A DNA stretch of 5,286 bases from Parcubacteria group bacterium (GTDB lineage Bacteria; Patescibacteriota; Patescibacteriia; UBA2169), in NCBI GenBank assembly GCA_016177305.1, contig JACOVK010000024.1, positions 1 through 5,286 of the forward strand, read 5' to 3'. The position numbers and the translations under genes were made by a program. The notes under the pieces are model-generated. The model made no database searches. It was not told the origin of the DNA and saw only the letters and a program-made list of their open reading frames with translations. How positions within the stretch are numbered: position 1 is the stretch's first letter; each line of letters begins with the position of its first letter. Below, piece after piece: positions 1-5,188 of the stretch.

Positions 1-1
1 C

Positions 2-34
2 GCCTATAACGTAGAAATAACCGATTATCACTAA
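2..34 (+). CDS. higB: HigB-type toxin, C-terminal end only (partial)
   Basis: The first bases read in frame as AYNVEITDYH followed by a TAA stop at 32-34. This ending matches the usual C-terminus of HigB/RelE-superfamily toxins (plasmid maintenance killer proteins), which commonly finish with a sequence like GDAYDVxxxDYH. The stop lies 4 nt before the ATG of a clear higA antitoxin gene, which is the toxin-first order typical of higBA. Family members are ribosome-dependent mRNA endonucleases held inactive by HigA. Only ten residues are visible, so catalytic residues and integrity cannot be judged. The assignment rests on this short tail together with its neighbour. Confidence 0.75.
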   Translation, partial: AYNVEITDYH

Positions 35-38
35 TACT

Positions 39-338
39 ATGACCAAAAAAAATCCGCCAATCCACCCCGGGGAAATTCTCCTGGAAGAGTTCATCAAGCC
101 GCTAAAGATTACCCAGTACCGGCTGGCAAAGGACATCAACGTACCCGCGCGGCGCATCAACGAAATTGTTCACGGAGAACGCGCAGTGACCACTGATACC
201 GCGTTGAGGCTCGCGCACTACTTCGGAGTGTCTCCTGAATTCTGGCTCAATCTCCAAACACACTACGAGCTGGAGGCGCAGTCAGACCAACTCGCGCGCC
301 GCATCAGCCAAGAAGTCAAAGTGCTGCAAGCGGCCTAA
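39..338 (+). CDS. higA: HigA family addiction-module antitoxin (XRE-type HTH)
   Basis: This 99-residue protein is a full-length HigA antitoxin. In the family it binds and neutralises HigB toxin in the cytoplasm and represses its own operon. Near the N-terminus it has the characteristic HPGEILLEEF stretch (residues 9-18). A helix-turn-helix follows at about residues 23-48, with Q26, L29-A30 and the NEIVHGER recognition-helix segment (41-48). Then comes the typical ALRLAHYFGVSPEFWLNLQ segment (55-73) and a charged helical tail. The start ATG lies 4 nt after the stop of the presumed higB, so the two genes are probably co-transcribed and translationally coupled. There is no Shine-Dalgarno sequence; the start context is TACTATG. 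The operon promoter and operator lie outside the window. The stop codon at 336-338 touches the -35 region of the next transcription unit. Confidence 0.95.
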   Translation: MTKKNPPIHPGEILLEEFIKPLKITQYRLAKDINVPARRINEIVHGERAVTTDTALRLAHYFGVSPEFWLNLQTHYELEAQSDQLARRISQEVKVLQAA

Positions 339-366
339 TGACGGAAACAGCTGATTCTTGTATACT
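338..366 (+). promoter_or_regulatory. Promoter of the galU operon
   Basis: A -10 hexamer TATACT lies at 361-366. A 17-nt spacer separates it from ATGACG at 338-343, which matches four of six bases of TTGACA. Transcription should begin about 7 nt after the -10, at position 373, which is the A of the galU ATG. The mRNA would then be leaderless. The same arrangement (-10, 3 nt, CGCAT) is found at the promoter at 4045-4073. No terminator separates it from higA, so some read-through is possible. Confidence 0.7.
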
Positions 367-372
367 AACCGC

Positions 373-1254
373 ATGAAAAAACAGCAGGCCATACGGAAAG
401 CGATTATCCCGGTAGCCGGGTTTGGCACGCGGTTTCTGCCCGCAACCAAAGCCCAGCCAAAGGAAATGCTCACCTTGGTTGATAAGCCGGTCATCCAGTA
501 CATCGTGGAAGAGGCTGTGGCTTCAGGCATCACGGATATTATCCTCATAACCGGCCAGAACAAGCGCGCCATTGAGGACCACTTTGACCGCAATTTTGAG
601 CTTGAGTACCGCCTCAAGCAGAAAGGGAAGTTAGAAGCCCTGGACGAGATGGAGCGCATCACCAACCTCGCGAACTTCTACTACGTGCGCCAAAAGACCC
701 CGCTCGGAGACGGGCACGCCGTTCTGCAGGCAAAAGACCTGGTTGCGCCGGATGAGCCGGTTGCCGTGCTCTTCGGCGACGACATTGTGGTAAGCAAAAC
801 CCCGGCGCTGGCACAGCTCATCAGGGTGTACGAAAAATACCAAGACGTGGTCCTGGCCGTTGACCGCGTGCCCAAGAGCGAAGTGGCAAGCTACGGCATT
901 ATTGACATTGCATCAAGCAGCGGAAAAACGCACGAGGTGCGGGATTTCGTTGAAAAGCCGAGCCCCAAAAACGCCCCTTCCAACCTCGCGTGGATCGGCA
1001 AGTGCATCATCACGCATGAAATCTTTGGCATCCTCTCCACGATGAAGAGCGGCAAGAGCGGGGAAATCCGCCTGGCGGACGCATTCAGCATCCTGCTTAA
1101 AAAACGCCCGCTCTACGCCTGCGAACTGGAAGGCCAACGTTTTGACTGCGGATCAAAACTCGGGTTCCTCAAGGCAACCGTCGCGTTCGGCCTCGCGCAT
1201 CAAGAGCTCAAGCGAGACTTCGCAAAATACCTAAAAAGTATTAGAATAAAGTAG
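373..1254 (+). CDS. galU: UTP--glucose-1-phosphate uridylyltransferase
   Basis: This cytoplasmic enzyme makes UDP-glucose from UTP and glucose-1-phosphate, feeding envelope glycan and glycolipid synthesis. The 293-residue protein has the usual family length and motifs in order: the nucleotide-binding signature GFGTRFLPATKAQPKEM (16-32), DKPVIQYIVEEA (37-48), VRQKTPLGDGHAVL (105-118), the metal-binding FGDD (134-137), ASYGIID (172-178), VEKP (193-196), GEIRLADA (230-237) and FDCGSKLGF (257-265). I chose the ATG at 373 because a TTG start at 358 lies upstream of and inside the -10 element. The ATG has no Shine-Dalgarno sequence and sits at the predicted transcription start, so translation is probably leaderless. 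Small departures from the usual family sequence are D113 where Leu is common (PLGLGHAV) and GKC (209-211) where GRY is common. Core motifs are intact, so activity is expected. A specialised sugar-1-phosphate nucleotidylyltransferase is possible but less likely. The stop is 3 nt from the next gene. Confidence 0.95.
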   Translation: MKKQQAIRKAIIPVAGFGTRFLPATKAQPKEMLTLVDKPVIQYIVEEAVASGITDIILITGQNKRAIEDHFDRNFELEYRLKQKGKLEALDEMERITNLANFYYVRQKTPLGDGHAVLQAKDLVAPDEPVAVLFGDDIVVSKTPALAQLIRVYEKYQDVVLAVDRVPKSEVASYGIIDIASSSGKTHEVRDFVEKPSPKNAPSNLAWIGKCIITHEIFGILSTMKSGKSGEIRLADAFSILLKKRPLYACELEGQRFDCGSKLGFLKATVAFGLAHQELKRDFAKYLKSIRIK

Positions 1255-1257
1255 AGC

Positions 1258-2616
1258 ATGGCAAAAATAAAAACAACCAAACTCCTCGCCCTTCTCTTTA
1301 TGCTCCCGCTCTTGGGTTTGGGATGCAAAGGAGGGGGCAGCGCCACATCAAAAGAATCCCTGGAACCCGTAACCCTCAAGTACTGGCAGGTATTCAACGA
1401 ACCCAGCGACTTTACGGACACCATTGCCGCGTTCAAGCGCACTTACCCGCACATCAACGTGACCGTGCGCAAGCTCCGGCTTGATGAGTACGAAGATGCA
1501 ATCGTGCGCGCCCTCGCCGAAGGAAACGGGCCGGACATCATCTCCGTGCAAACCGCCTGGCTCAAGCACTACCAAAACCTGCTCGCGGTAATGCCCGCGA
1601 GCGTAACCTTGCCCGCGACCGTGGTTGACGGCAACAAAACCGCGGTGGCGCTCTCCACGGTCAAGCTGCCGAGCTCCCAGGACCTGCGCACCGCGTTTGT
1701 GGATACCGTTGCTCCGGACGTTACGTTGAATACCCAAATATACGGGCTGCCCTTGAGCGTGGACACGCTCGGCCTCTACTACAACCGGCAGCTCTTAAAC
1801 CAAGCCGGCGTTACCAGCCCTCCCCGAACCTGGGAAGAATTCAAAAACGCGGTCAAGCTCTTAACCACGCAGGACCGGAACGGGAACATCGTGCAAGCGG
1901 GCGCAGCCTTGGGCGGCAGCCGCAACATCAACCGCGCGCCCGACATTCTCGCGGTACTCATGATGCAGAACGGCACGGAAATGGCCAAAAACGGCAAGGC
2001 CGCCTTCAACCAAATTCCTGCGAACCTCAAAGACGCTTCAGTCGTGCCCGGCAGGGATGCCCTGCGCTTTTACACGGACTTTGCCTCCCCCGCGAAAGAG
2101 GTGTACACCTGGAACGAAAATTTGCCCGAATCCTTGGATGCGTTCGCAAACCAGCAGGCTGCATTCTTTTTCGGGTACTCGTACCACCTCCCGCTCATCC
2201 GCAGCTTAGCCCCGGGCATTGACCTCGGCATCACCAAGCTCCCGCAAATCGCGGCAGGCGGCAAGCAGGTAAACTTTGCCAACTACTGGCTTGAGGGCGT
2301 CACCAAACAATCGGCTCATCCGAGCGAAGCCTGGGGCTTTATCCAGTTCGCAACTTCAGAACCGGGCGCAGGCACATTCCTGCAAAAATCCGGCAAGCCA
2401 ACCGCGCTTCGGGCATTGATCTCTTCGCAGCGCGGCAATGAGATGCTCGCTCCGTTTGCGGACCAGCTCTTAACGGCGCAAACCTGGTACCACGGCGCTG
2501 ATGCGGCAGCCATGGAAGAGGCTATGCGCGCCGCCATAGAGCAGGTCGCATCAGGCGGCAAAGAGCCGGACGCAGCCATTGACGAAGCGGTCCGGAACAT
2601 CAATCTCACGTACTGA
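1258..2616 (+). CDS. ABC-type extracellular sugar-binding lipoprotein (SBP family 1)
   Basis: This 452-residue exported protein resembles the solute-binding proteins of ABC importers for sugars and oligosaccharides (SBP_bac_1/SBP_bac_8 type). The N-terminus is KIKTTKLL plus a hydrophobic stretch ending LLGLGC, so Cys23 is the probable lipidation site. The lipobox is loose because position -3 is Gly. A Gly/Ser linker follows. Family hallmarks are VTLKYWQVFNEP (38-49), AAFKRTYPHINVTV (57-70), EGNGPDII (88-95), IYGLPLSVDTLGLYYNRQLL (161-180), TWEEFKNAVKLLT (191-203), FANQQAAFFFGYS (296-308) and the C-terminal SEAWGFIQFAT (356-366). It starts 3 nt after galU and ends 1 nt before the next gene, so it is likely co-transcribed with both. 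No permease or ATPase gene is in the window. It may pair with a transporter elsewhere or act as a surface-binding protein. The ligand cannot be predicted. Confidence 0.88.
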   Translation: MAKIKTTKLLALLFMLPLLGLGCKGGGSATSKESLEPVTLKYWQVFNEPSDFTDTIAAFKRTYPHINVTVRKLRLDEYEDAIVRALAEGNGPDIISVQTAWLKHYQNLLAVMPASVTLPATVVDGNKTAVALSTVKLPSSQDLRTAFVDTVAPDVTLNTQIYGLPLSVDTLGLYYNRQLLNQAGVTSPPRTWEEFKNAVKLLTTQDRNGNIVQAGAALGGSRNINRAPDILAVLMMQNGTEMAKNGKAAFNQIPANLKDASVVPGRDALRFYTDFASPAKEVYTWNENLPESLDAFANQQAAFFFGYSYHLPLIRSLAPGIDLGITKLPQIAAGGKQVNFANYWLEGVTKQSAHPSEAWGFIQFATSEPGAGTFLQKSGKPTALRALISSQRGNEMLAPFADQLLTAQTWYHGADAAAMEEAMRAAIEQVASGGKEPDAAIDEAVRNINLTY

Positions 2617-2617
2617 C

Positions 2618-3670
2618 ATGAATCGTTTTTCCGCCATCGCACTGATGCTCCTCTCGTTCGTTCCCCAAACCGCGCACGCCGAGTTTTTGCGCGCGTGCAC
2701 GGTTTCCGGCAACTGCGGGGTGTGCGATATCGCGGCAACCGCCGTAACCTTGGGCAAATGGCTCATCACCGGATCCGCGGCCCTGGCGCTCGTGGTGATT
2801 GTGTGGGCCTCAACCGTATTTGCCACGTCCGCCGGAAACCCGGAAAAAATCCAGGAAGCCAAAAAGCAAATCCTCGGAGCGGTCTTTGGCGTTGGCATTG
2901 TGTTCGCCGCGTTCTACCTGGTGCTCTGGATTGTCATGGCGTTCGCGAATCCTTCCAGCCAGTTCAGGTACTCGGAAGACCCCGCAGCGGGAAAAAAGGT
3001 AACGGATGCTGCCGGGTTGCGGGGTTTCCTCGGAGGAGCGGCATGGTGGGACCTGTGCAGTGAGGCGGATTTGCGGACCAACAGCGACAACCCGGGATCC
3101 GTGAAGAACGAAACCGCTGACTGCAAATTCTGGGGGGACGACACCTCCTGCAGCGACAAGAGCAACAAGGTCTGCTGTTCCGGTGTTTGCCAGGACGCAC
3201 CGTGCGTGCCAAGCGCGGGCGTGGCGGCGCCGACCCGAATTCCGGCAGCACCCGGAGTTCCAGGAGCCGCAGGGGACGAAGCCGCAACCCGCAGCCAACT
3301 CGGAACTATAGAAATCAACAAAAGCCCGTGTCCGGACATTAATACCTCACTTAACTGCACCTCGGTCGCCGGACTATCGCAGAGCACGATCAATAAACTG
3401 ATTGAGGCTGATGGCATATGCGGTGGGTGCATCATTATTACCGGAGGGACAGAGCGAGGCCCCCATGCCGAGAACACCACGCACGGCAGGCCAAATGTGG
3501 TTGATATCGGCAACAGCCAAGACGCGCGGACTGCCCTGGAACAGATGGGGCTCGTGCGCATGACCTCGTTTCAAAGCGGCTACGCAATGGGCTCCAACTG
3601 GTTCATCTGCGATACCGCCGGCCAGGCCGTAAGCTGCAGTACCGCGAGCCACTTGCACGTAGAATTTTAA
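2618..3670 (+). CDS. Pilin-like membrane protein fused to a Cys-rich module and an M15/DD-peptidase-like domain
   Basis: This is a 350-residue multidomain envelope protein. Residues 1-21 form a signal peptide (likely cleavage AHA|EF). A C-x5-C-x2-C cluster (27, 33, 36) precedes helix 1 (about 47-70), the loop SAGNPEKIQEAKKQI (71-85) and helix 2 (about 86-109). This is the layout of Parcubacteria T4SS-pilin (VirB2/TrbC-like) proteins. Residues 169-196 hold six cysteines spaced C-x8-C-x7-CC-x3-C-x4-C, and 198-226 is a Pro/Ala-rich linker. The last ~115 residues contain IIITGGTE (272-279), THGRPNVVD (288-296; H289-x6-D296) and terminal SHLHVEF (344-350). This fits the His/Asp/His zinc ligands of M15-type peptidases of the Hedgehog/DD-peptidase fold. 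With a cytoplasmic loop, the C-terminus would be outside the membrane, facing peptidoglycan. The ATG at 2618, 1 nt after the upstream stop, is preferred over a TTG at 2579, which lies inside the upstream gene and would place 13 polar residues before the signal peptide. The pilin-like half is fairly certain; peptidase activity is inferred. Confidence 0.8.
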   Translation: MNRFSAIALMLLSFVPQTAHAEFLRACTVSGNCGVCDIAATAVTLGKWLITGSAALALVVIVWASTVFATSAGNPEKIQEAKKQILGAVFGVGIVFAAFYLVLWIVMAFANPSSQFRYSEDPAAGKKVTDAAGLRGFLGGAAWWDLCSEADLRTNSDNPGSVKNETADCKFWGDDTSCSDKSNKVCCSGVCQDAPCVPSAGVAAPTRIPAAPGVPGAAGDEAATRSQLGTIEINKSPCPDINTSLNCTSVAGLSQSTINKLIEADGICGGCIIITGGTERGPHAENTTHGRPNVVDIGNSQDARTALEQMGLVRMTSFQSGYAMGSNWFICDTAGQAVSCSTASHLHVEF

Positions 3671-3682
3671 CTAACCCGAACT

Positions 3683-4027
3683 ATGTTCAAAAAACTATTC
3701 TTTACAATGCTCGGGCTCCTGGCCCCGCTCTCATCCGCGCTGGCCGCAGAGCCGGGAGGGGCAAGCCTGAACCCTTTGGGGAATATACCCGGCCCCCAGG
3801 AGCTCTACGGCAGGCTGCTGCGCTTTTTGCTCGGGTTTGTTGGAGTCGGAGCGCTCGTATTCTTCATCATCGGCGGCATTATCCTCCTGATGTCCCAGGG
3901 CAACCCGGAAAAGGTGAAAACCGGTAAAGACACCTTGGTGTGGGCCATCATCGGGCTGTTTGTGGCTTTTACGAGCTACATCATCCTGCGGTTTGTACTG
4001 GAAATCATCATCACCCCGACTTCCTAG
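3683..4027 (+). CDS. T4SS-pilin-like (VirB2/TrbC-type) small membrane protein
   Basis: This 114-residue protein has a signal peptide (MFKKLFF to about A22, ALAA|EP or ALA|AE) and a short Gly/Pro-rich extracytoplasmic segment. Helix 1 (about 46-70) ends in IIGGIILLMSQ, followed by the loop GNPEKVKTGKD (73-83) and helix 2 (about 85-110). Length and topology match T4SS-pilin/TrbC proteins of Parcubacteria, where the loop between helices faces the cytoplasm. In characterised type IV secretion systems, VirB2-like pilins polymerise into a pilus after signal cleavage; whether this one does is unknown. The gene starts 12 nt after the fusion gene, with no promoter or Shine-Dalgarno sequence in the gap, so it is probably the last gene of the galU transcript. 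Its start context is GAACTATG. It has no cysteine and is the most divergent of the four paralogues here. Confidence 0.8.
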   Translation: MFKKLFFTMLGLLAPLSSALAAEPGGASLNPLGNIPGPQELYGRLLRFLLGFVGVGALVFFIIGGIILLMSQGNPEKVKTGKDTLVWAIIGLFVAFTSYIILRFVLEIIITPTS

Positions 4028-4044
4028 TTATCAACAGAGTAACT

Positions 4045-4073
4045 TTGCGAAAAAGACTCAAGTATTGTATAAT
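4045..4073 (+). promoter_or_regulatory. Promoter of the Cys-containing pilin-like gene
   Basis: TTGCGA (4045-4050, four of six matches to TTGACA), a 17-nt spacer and a perfect TATAAT (4068-4073) form a sigma70-type promoter. Transcription is predicted to start at about A4080 within CGCAT (4077-4081). This leaves a leader of about 30 nt, AT-rich and without Shine-Dalgarno, before the ATG at 4110. It lies between two same-strand pilin-like genes and separates their transcription. Confidence 0.8.
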
Positions 4074-4109
4074 TCACGCATCACAAACCAATCATTAAAC
4101 TTTGATACT

Positions 4110-4637
4110 ATGATGAAGCGAACAAACATCAACCTGGCGTGGAAAACGATTTTGAGCGGGCTGTTTTCCGCAAGCTTCCTGGCGCTAGGGCTTTTACCAG
4201 CCGCAGTAAGCGCCGTGGCAGAAAACGGGGCATGCGATATTTCGGTTGCCACCCAAGCGTGCGATTCCGGGCTTCTCTGCGATACTTCCCAGGGCACTGC
4301 TGCCGCCACGGTCACGGACGGGAAATGCGTTGACCCCAATCCGCAAAAATCAAGCTACGGCTTGACTGACTTCACGGATGTGGGGCTCGGCCAGACCCAG
4401 GACCTCAAGGGCTCAATCGCGAACATCATCAACATTATCCTGGGATTCCTCGGGATTGTGGCGGTAATCATCATCCTGGCCGGCGGATTCAAGTGGATGA
4501 CAGCCGGAGGCAACGAGGACAAGGTCGGTGAATCGCGGCAGATGATCATCCAGGGCATCATCGGCTTGGTGGTGGTATTTGCGGCCTGGGCAATCGCGAG
4601 CTTCGTGGTCTCCAACCTCCAGTCAGCCACAGCCTAA
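4110..4637 (+). CDS. T4SS-pilin-like protein with an extracytoplasmic four-Cys segment
   Basis: This is a 175-residue exported two-helix protein. A signal peptide covers about residues 1-37 (likely AVA|EN). The mature N-terminal region (38-97) has four cysteines (42, 51, 57, 73; C-x8-C-x5-C-x15-C) that could form two disulfides outside the membrane. The pilin-like core follows: an amphipathic entry (98-107), helix 1 (about 106-128, LGFLGIVAVIIILAGG), the loop FKWMTAGGNEDKVGESRQ (127-144) and helix 2 (about 146-168). Residues 98-173 align without gaps to residues 49-124 of the pilin-like protein at 4762-5166, with 47 of 76 identical by hand count, so the two are duplicates. The start is at one of two adjacent ATGs (4110 or 4113). 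An open frame back to 3960 is rejected because it crosses the preceding gene and this gene's promoter. The gene has its own promoter and terminator, so it is monocistronic. A structural or surface-exposed pilus-like subunit is inferred. Confidence 0.8.
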   Translation: MMKRTNINLAWKTILSGLFSASFLALGLLPAAVSAVAENGACDISVATQACDSGLLCDTSQGTAAATVTDGKCVDPNPQKSSYGLTDFTDVGLGQTQDLKGSIANIINIILGFLGIVAVIIILAGGFKWMTAGGNEDKVGESRQMIIQGIIGLVVVFAAWAIASFVVSNLQSATA

Positions 4638-4664
4638 CCGCCTGCTCCTCTCTCTTGGCTATGC

Positions 4665-4700
4665 ACAGCCCCCGCTGATTTGGCGGGGGCTGTTTGTTGC
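4665..4700 (+). terminator. Rho-independent terminator
   Basis: A perfect 11-bp inverted repeat, ACAGCCCCCGC (4665-4675) and GCGGGGGCTGT (4683-4693), encloses a 7-nt loop. A T-rich tail (TTTGTTG, within 4693-4699) follows. It lies 28 nt after the stop at 4637 and should end transcription of the pilin-like gene at 4110. Its T-rich tail overlaps the -35 element of the next promoter. Confidence 0.9.
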
Positions 4701-4725
4701 GTTCAAATCCGGTTTTTGGTATACT
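4697..4725 (+). promoter_or_regulatory. Promoter of the short pilin-like gene (extended -10)
   Basis: TTGCGT (4697-4702), a 17-nt spacer and TATACT (4720-4725) preceded by TGG (4717-4719) form an extended -10 promoter. An overlapping hexamer TACTAT (4722-4727) is an alternative; it would place CGCAT (4731-4735) at the same 3-nt distance as in the other two promoters. Transcription should begin at about 4732-4734, leaving a leader of about 28-30 nt before the ATG at 4762. The -35 lies in the tail of the preceding terminator. Confidence 0.75.
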
Positions 4726-4761
4726 ATATGCGCATCTATCATTATCATAACTCAATAATCT

Positions 4762-5166
4762 ATGCTTAAGACTCTATACTCAAAAGCCGCTTCCCTGCTT
4801 ATCGTTGGAATGATGGCAATCGCGCTTGTTGTCCCGGCCGCGGTTGGTGCCCAAGATCCTTTTGGCCTCGGTGATGCGGACAACATCAATGTTGGCACCT
4901 CAACGAACCTGAAACAGGACATTGCGGATATAGTGAACATCCTGCTCGGGTTCCTGGGGATCCTTGCGGTTGTCATTATCCTTTATGCTGGTTTTAAATG
5001 GATGACTGCAAGCGGCAACGAGGAGCAGGTAGGCGAGGCCCGAAAAATGCTTTTGCAGGCAGTTATTGGCCTGGTGATTATCATGGCAGCCTGGGTAATC
5101 ACGAACTTTGTCGTGCAAAATATCGGCGGCGCAGTTGGACAGCCCGCAACAGTTGAAACCCAATAA
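4762..5166 (+). CDS. T4SS-pilin-like (VirB2/TrbC-type) protein, short form
   Basis: This 134-residue protein has a signal peptide (1-30, probable cleavage VGA|QD) and a short Asp/Asn-rich mature N-terminus. Then come an amphipathic stretch NLKQDIADIVNILL (49-62), helix 1 (about 57-79), the loop FKWMTASGNEEQVGEARK (78-95), helix 2 (about 97-119) and a short polar tail (GQPATVETQ). The mature size of about 104 residues fits VirB2/TrbC-type pilins. It is a close paralogue of the pilin-like protein at 4110-4637 but lacks the four-Cys segment. By eye, the gene uses more T-ending codons (GTT, GGT, CTT) than its neighbours. Together with the extended -10 promoter this hints at high expression, and it may be the major subunit; that is inference. 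There is no Shine-Dalgarno sequence; the start context is AATCTATG. It is followed after 22 nt by another exported protein, probably in the same transcript. Confidence 0.82.
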   Translation: MLKTLYSKAASLLIVGMMAIALVVPAAVGAQDPFGLGDADNINVGTSTNLKQDIADIVNILLGFLGILAVVIILYAGFKWMTASGNEEQVGEARKMLLQAVIGLVIIMAAWVITNFVVQNIGGAVGQPATVETQ

Positions 5167-5188
5167 CAACAGACGCTGTTTGTCGCTT

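Noticed and set aside
358..372. In-frame TTG start that would add five residues to GalU
   Set aside because: The TTG and following codons are part of the -10 region (TATACT at 361-366) and lie upstream of the predicted transcription start. The ATG at 373 gives a normal GalU N-terminus.
1219..1247. Possible internal promoter at the end of galU (TTCGCA, 17 nt, TAGAAT)
   Set aside because: The -35 matches only three of six bases and it sits in coding sequence of a tightly packed operon. It is too weak to call.
2579..2617. TTG start extending the pilin/peptidase fusion upstream
   Set aside because: It lies inside the binding-protein gene and would put 13 polar residues before a clear signal peptide. 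The ATG at 2618 fits better.
2611..2620. Possible UGA recoding, as in Gracilibacteria/Absconditabacteria
   Set aside because: TGA at 2614-2616 ends a full-length binding protein, the next ATG follows after 1 nt, and that gene lies in a different frame. The standard code fits.
2914..3561. 215-residue open frame on the minus strand
   Set aside because: It lies wholly antisense to the fusion gene, has no recognisable domain, and is Arg/Ser/Pro/Ala-rich as expected for a shadow of GC-rich coding DNA. Other minus-strand frames were rejected for the same reason.
4026..4044. Inverted repeat AGTTA/TAACT after the pilin-like gene at 3683
   Set aside because: The stem is only 5 bp, AT-rich, with a 9-nt loop and no T tract after it, so it is not a credible terminator.
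3960..4109. Upstream extension of the pilin-like frame starting at 4110
   Set aside because: It overlaps the end of the preceding gene and runs through the promoter at 4045-4073. The added residues have no pilin-like character, and the signal peptide begins at 4110.
4728..4769. Short upstream frame of 13 codons overlapping the start of the 4762 gene
   Set aside because: Its ATG at 4728 lies before the predicted transcription start (about 4732-4734) and it has no ribosome site, so it is probably not transcribed.
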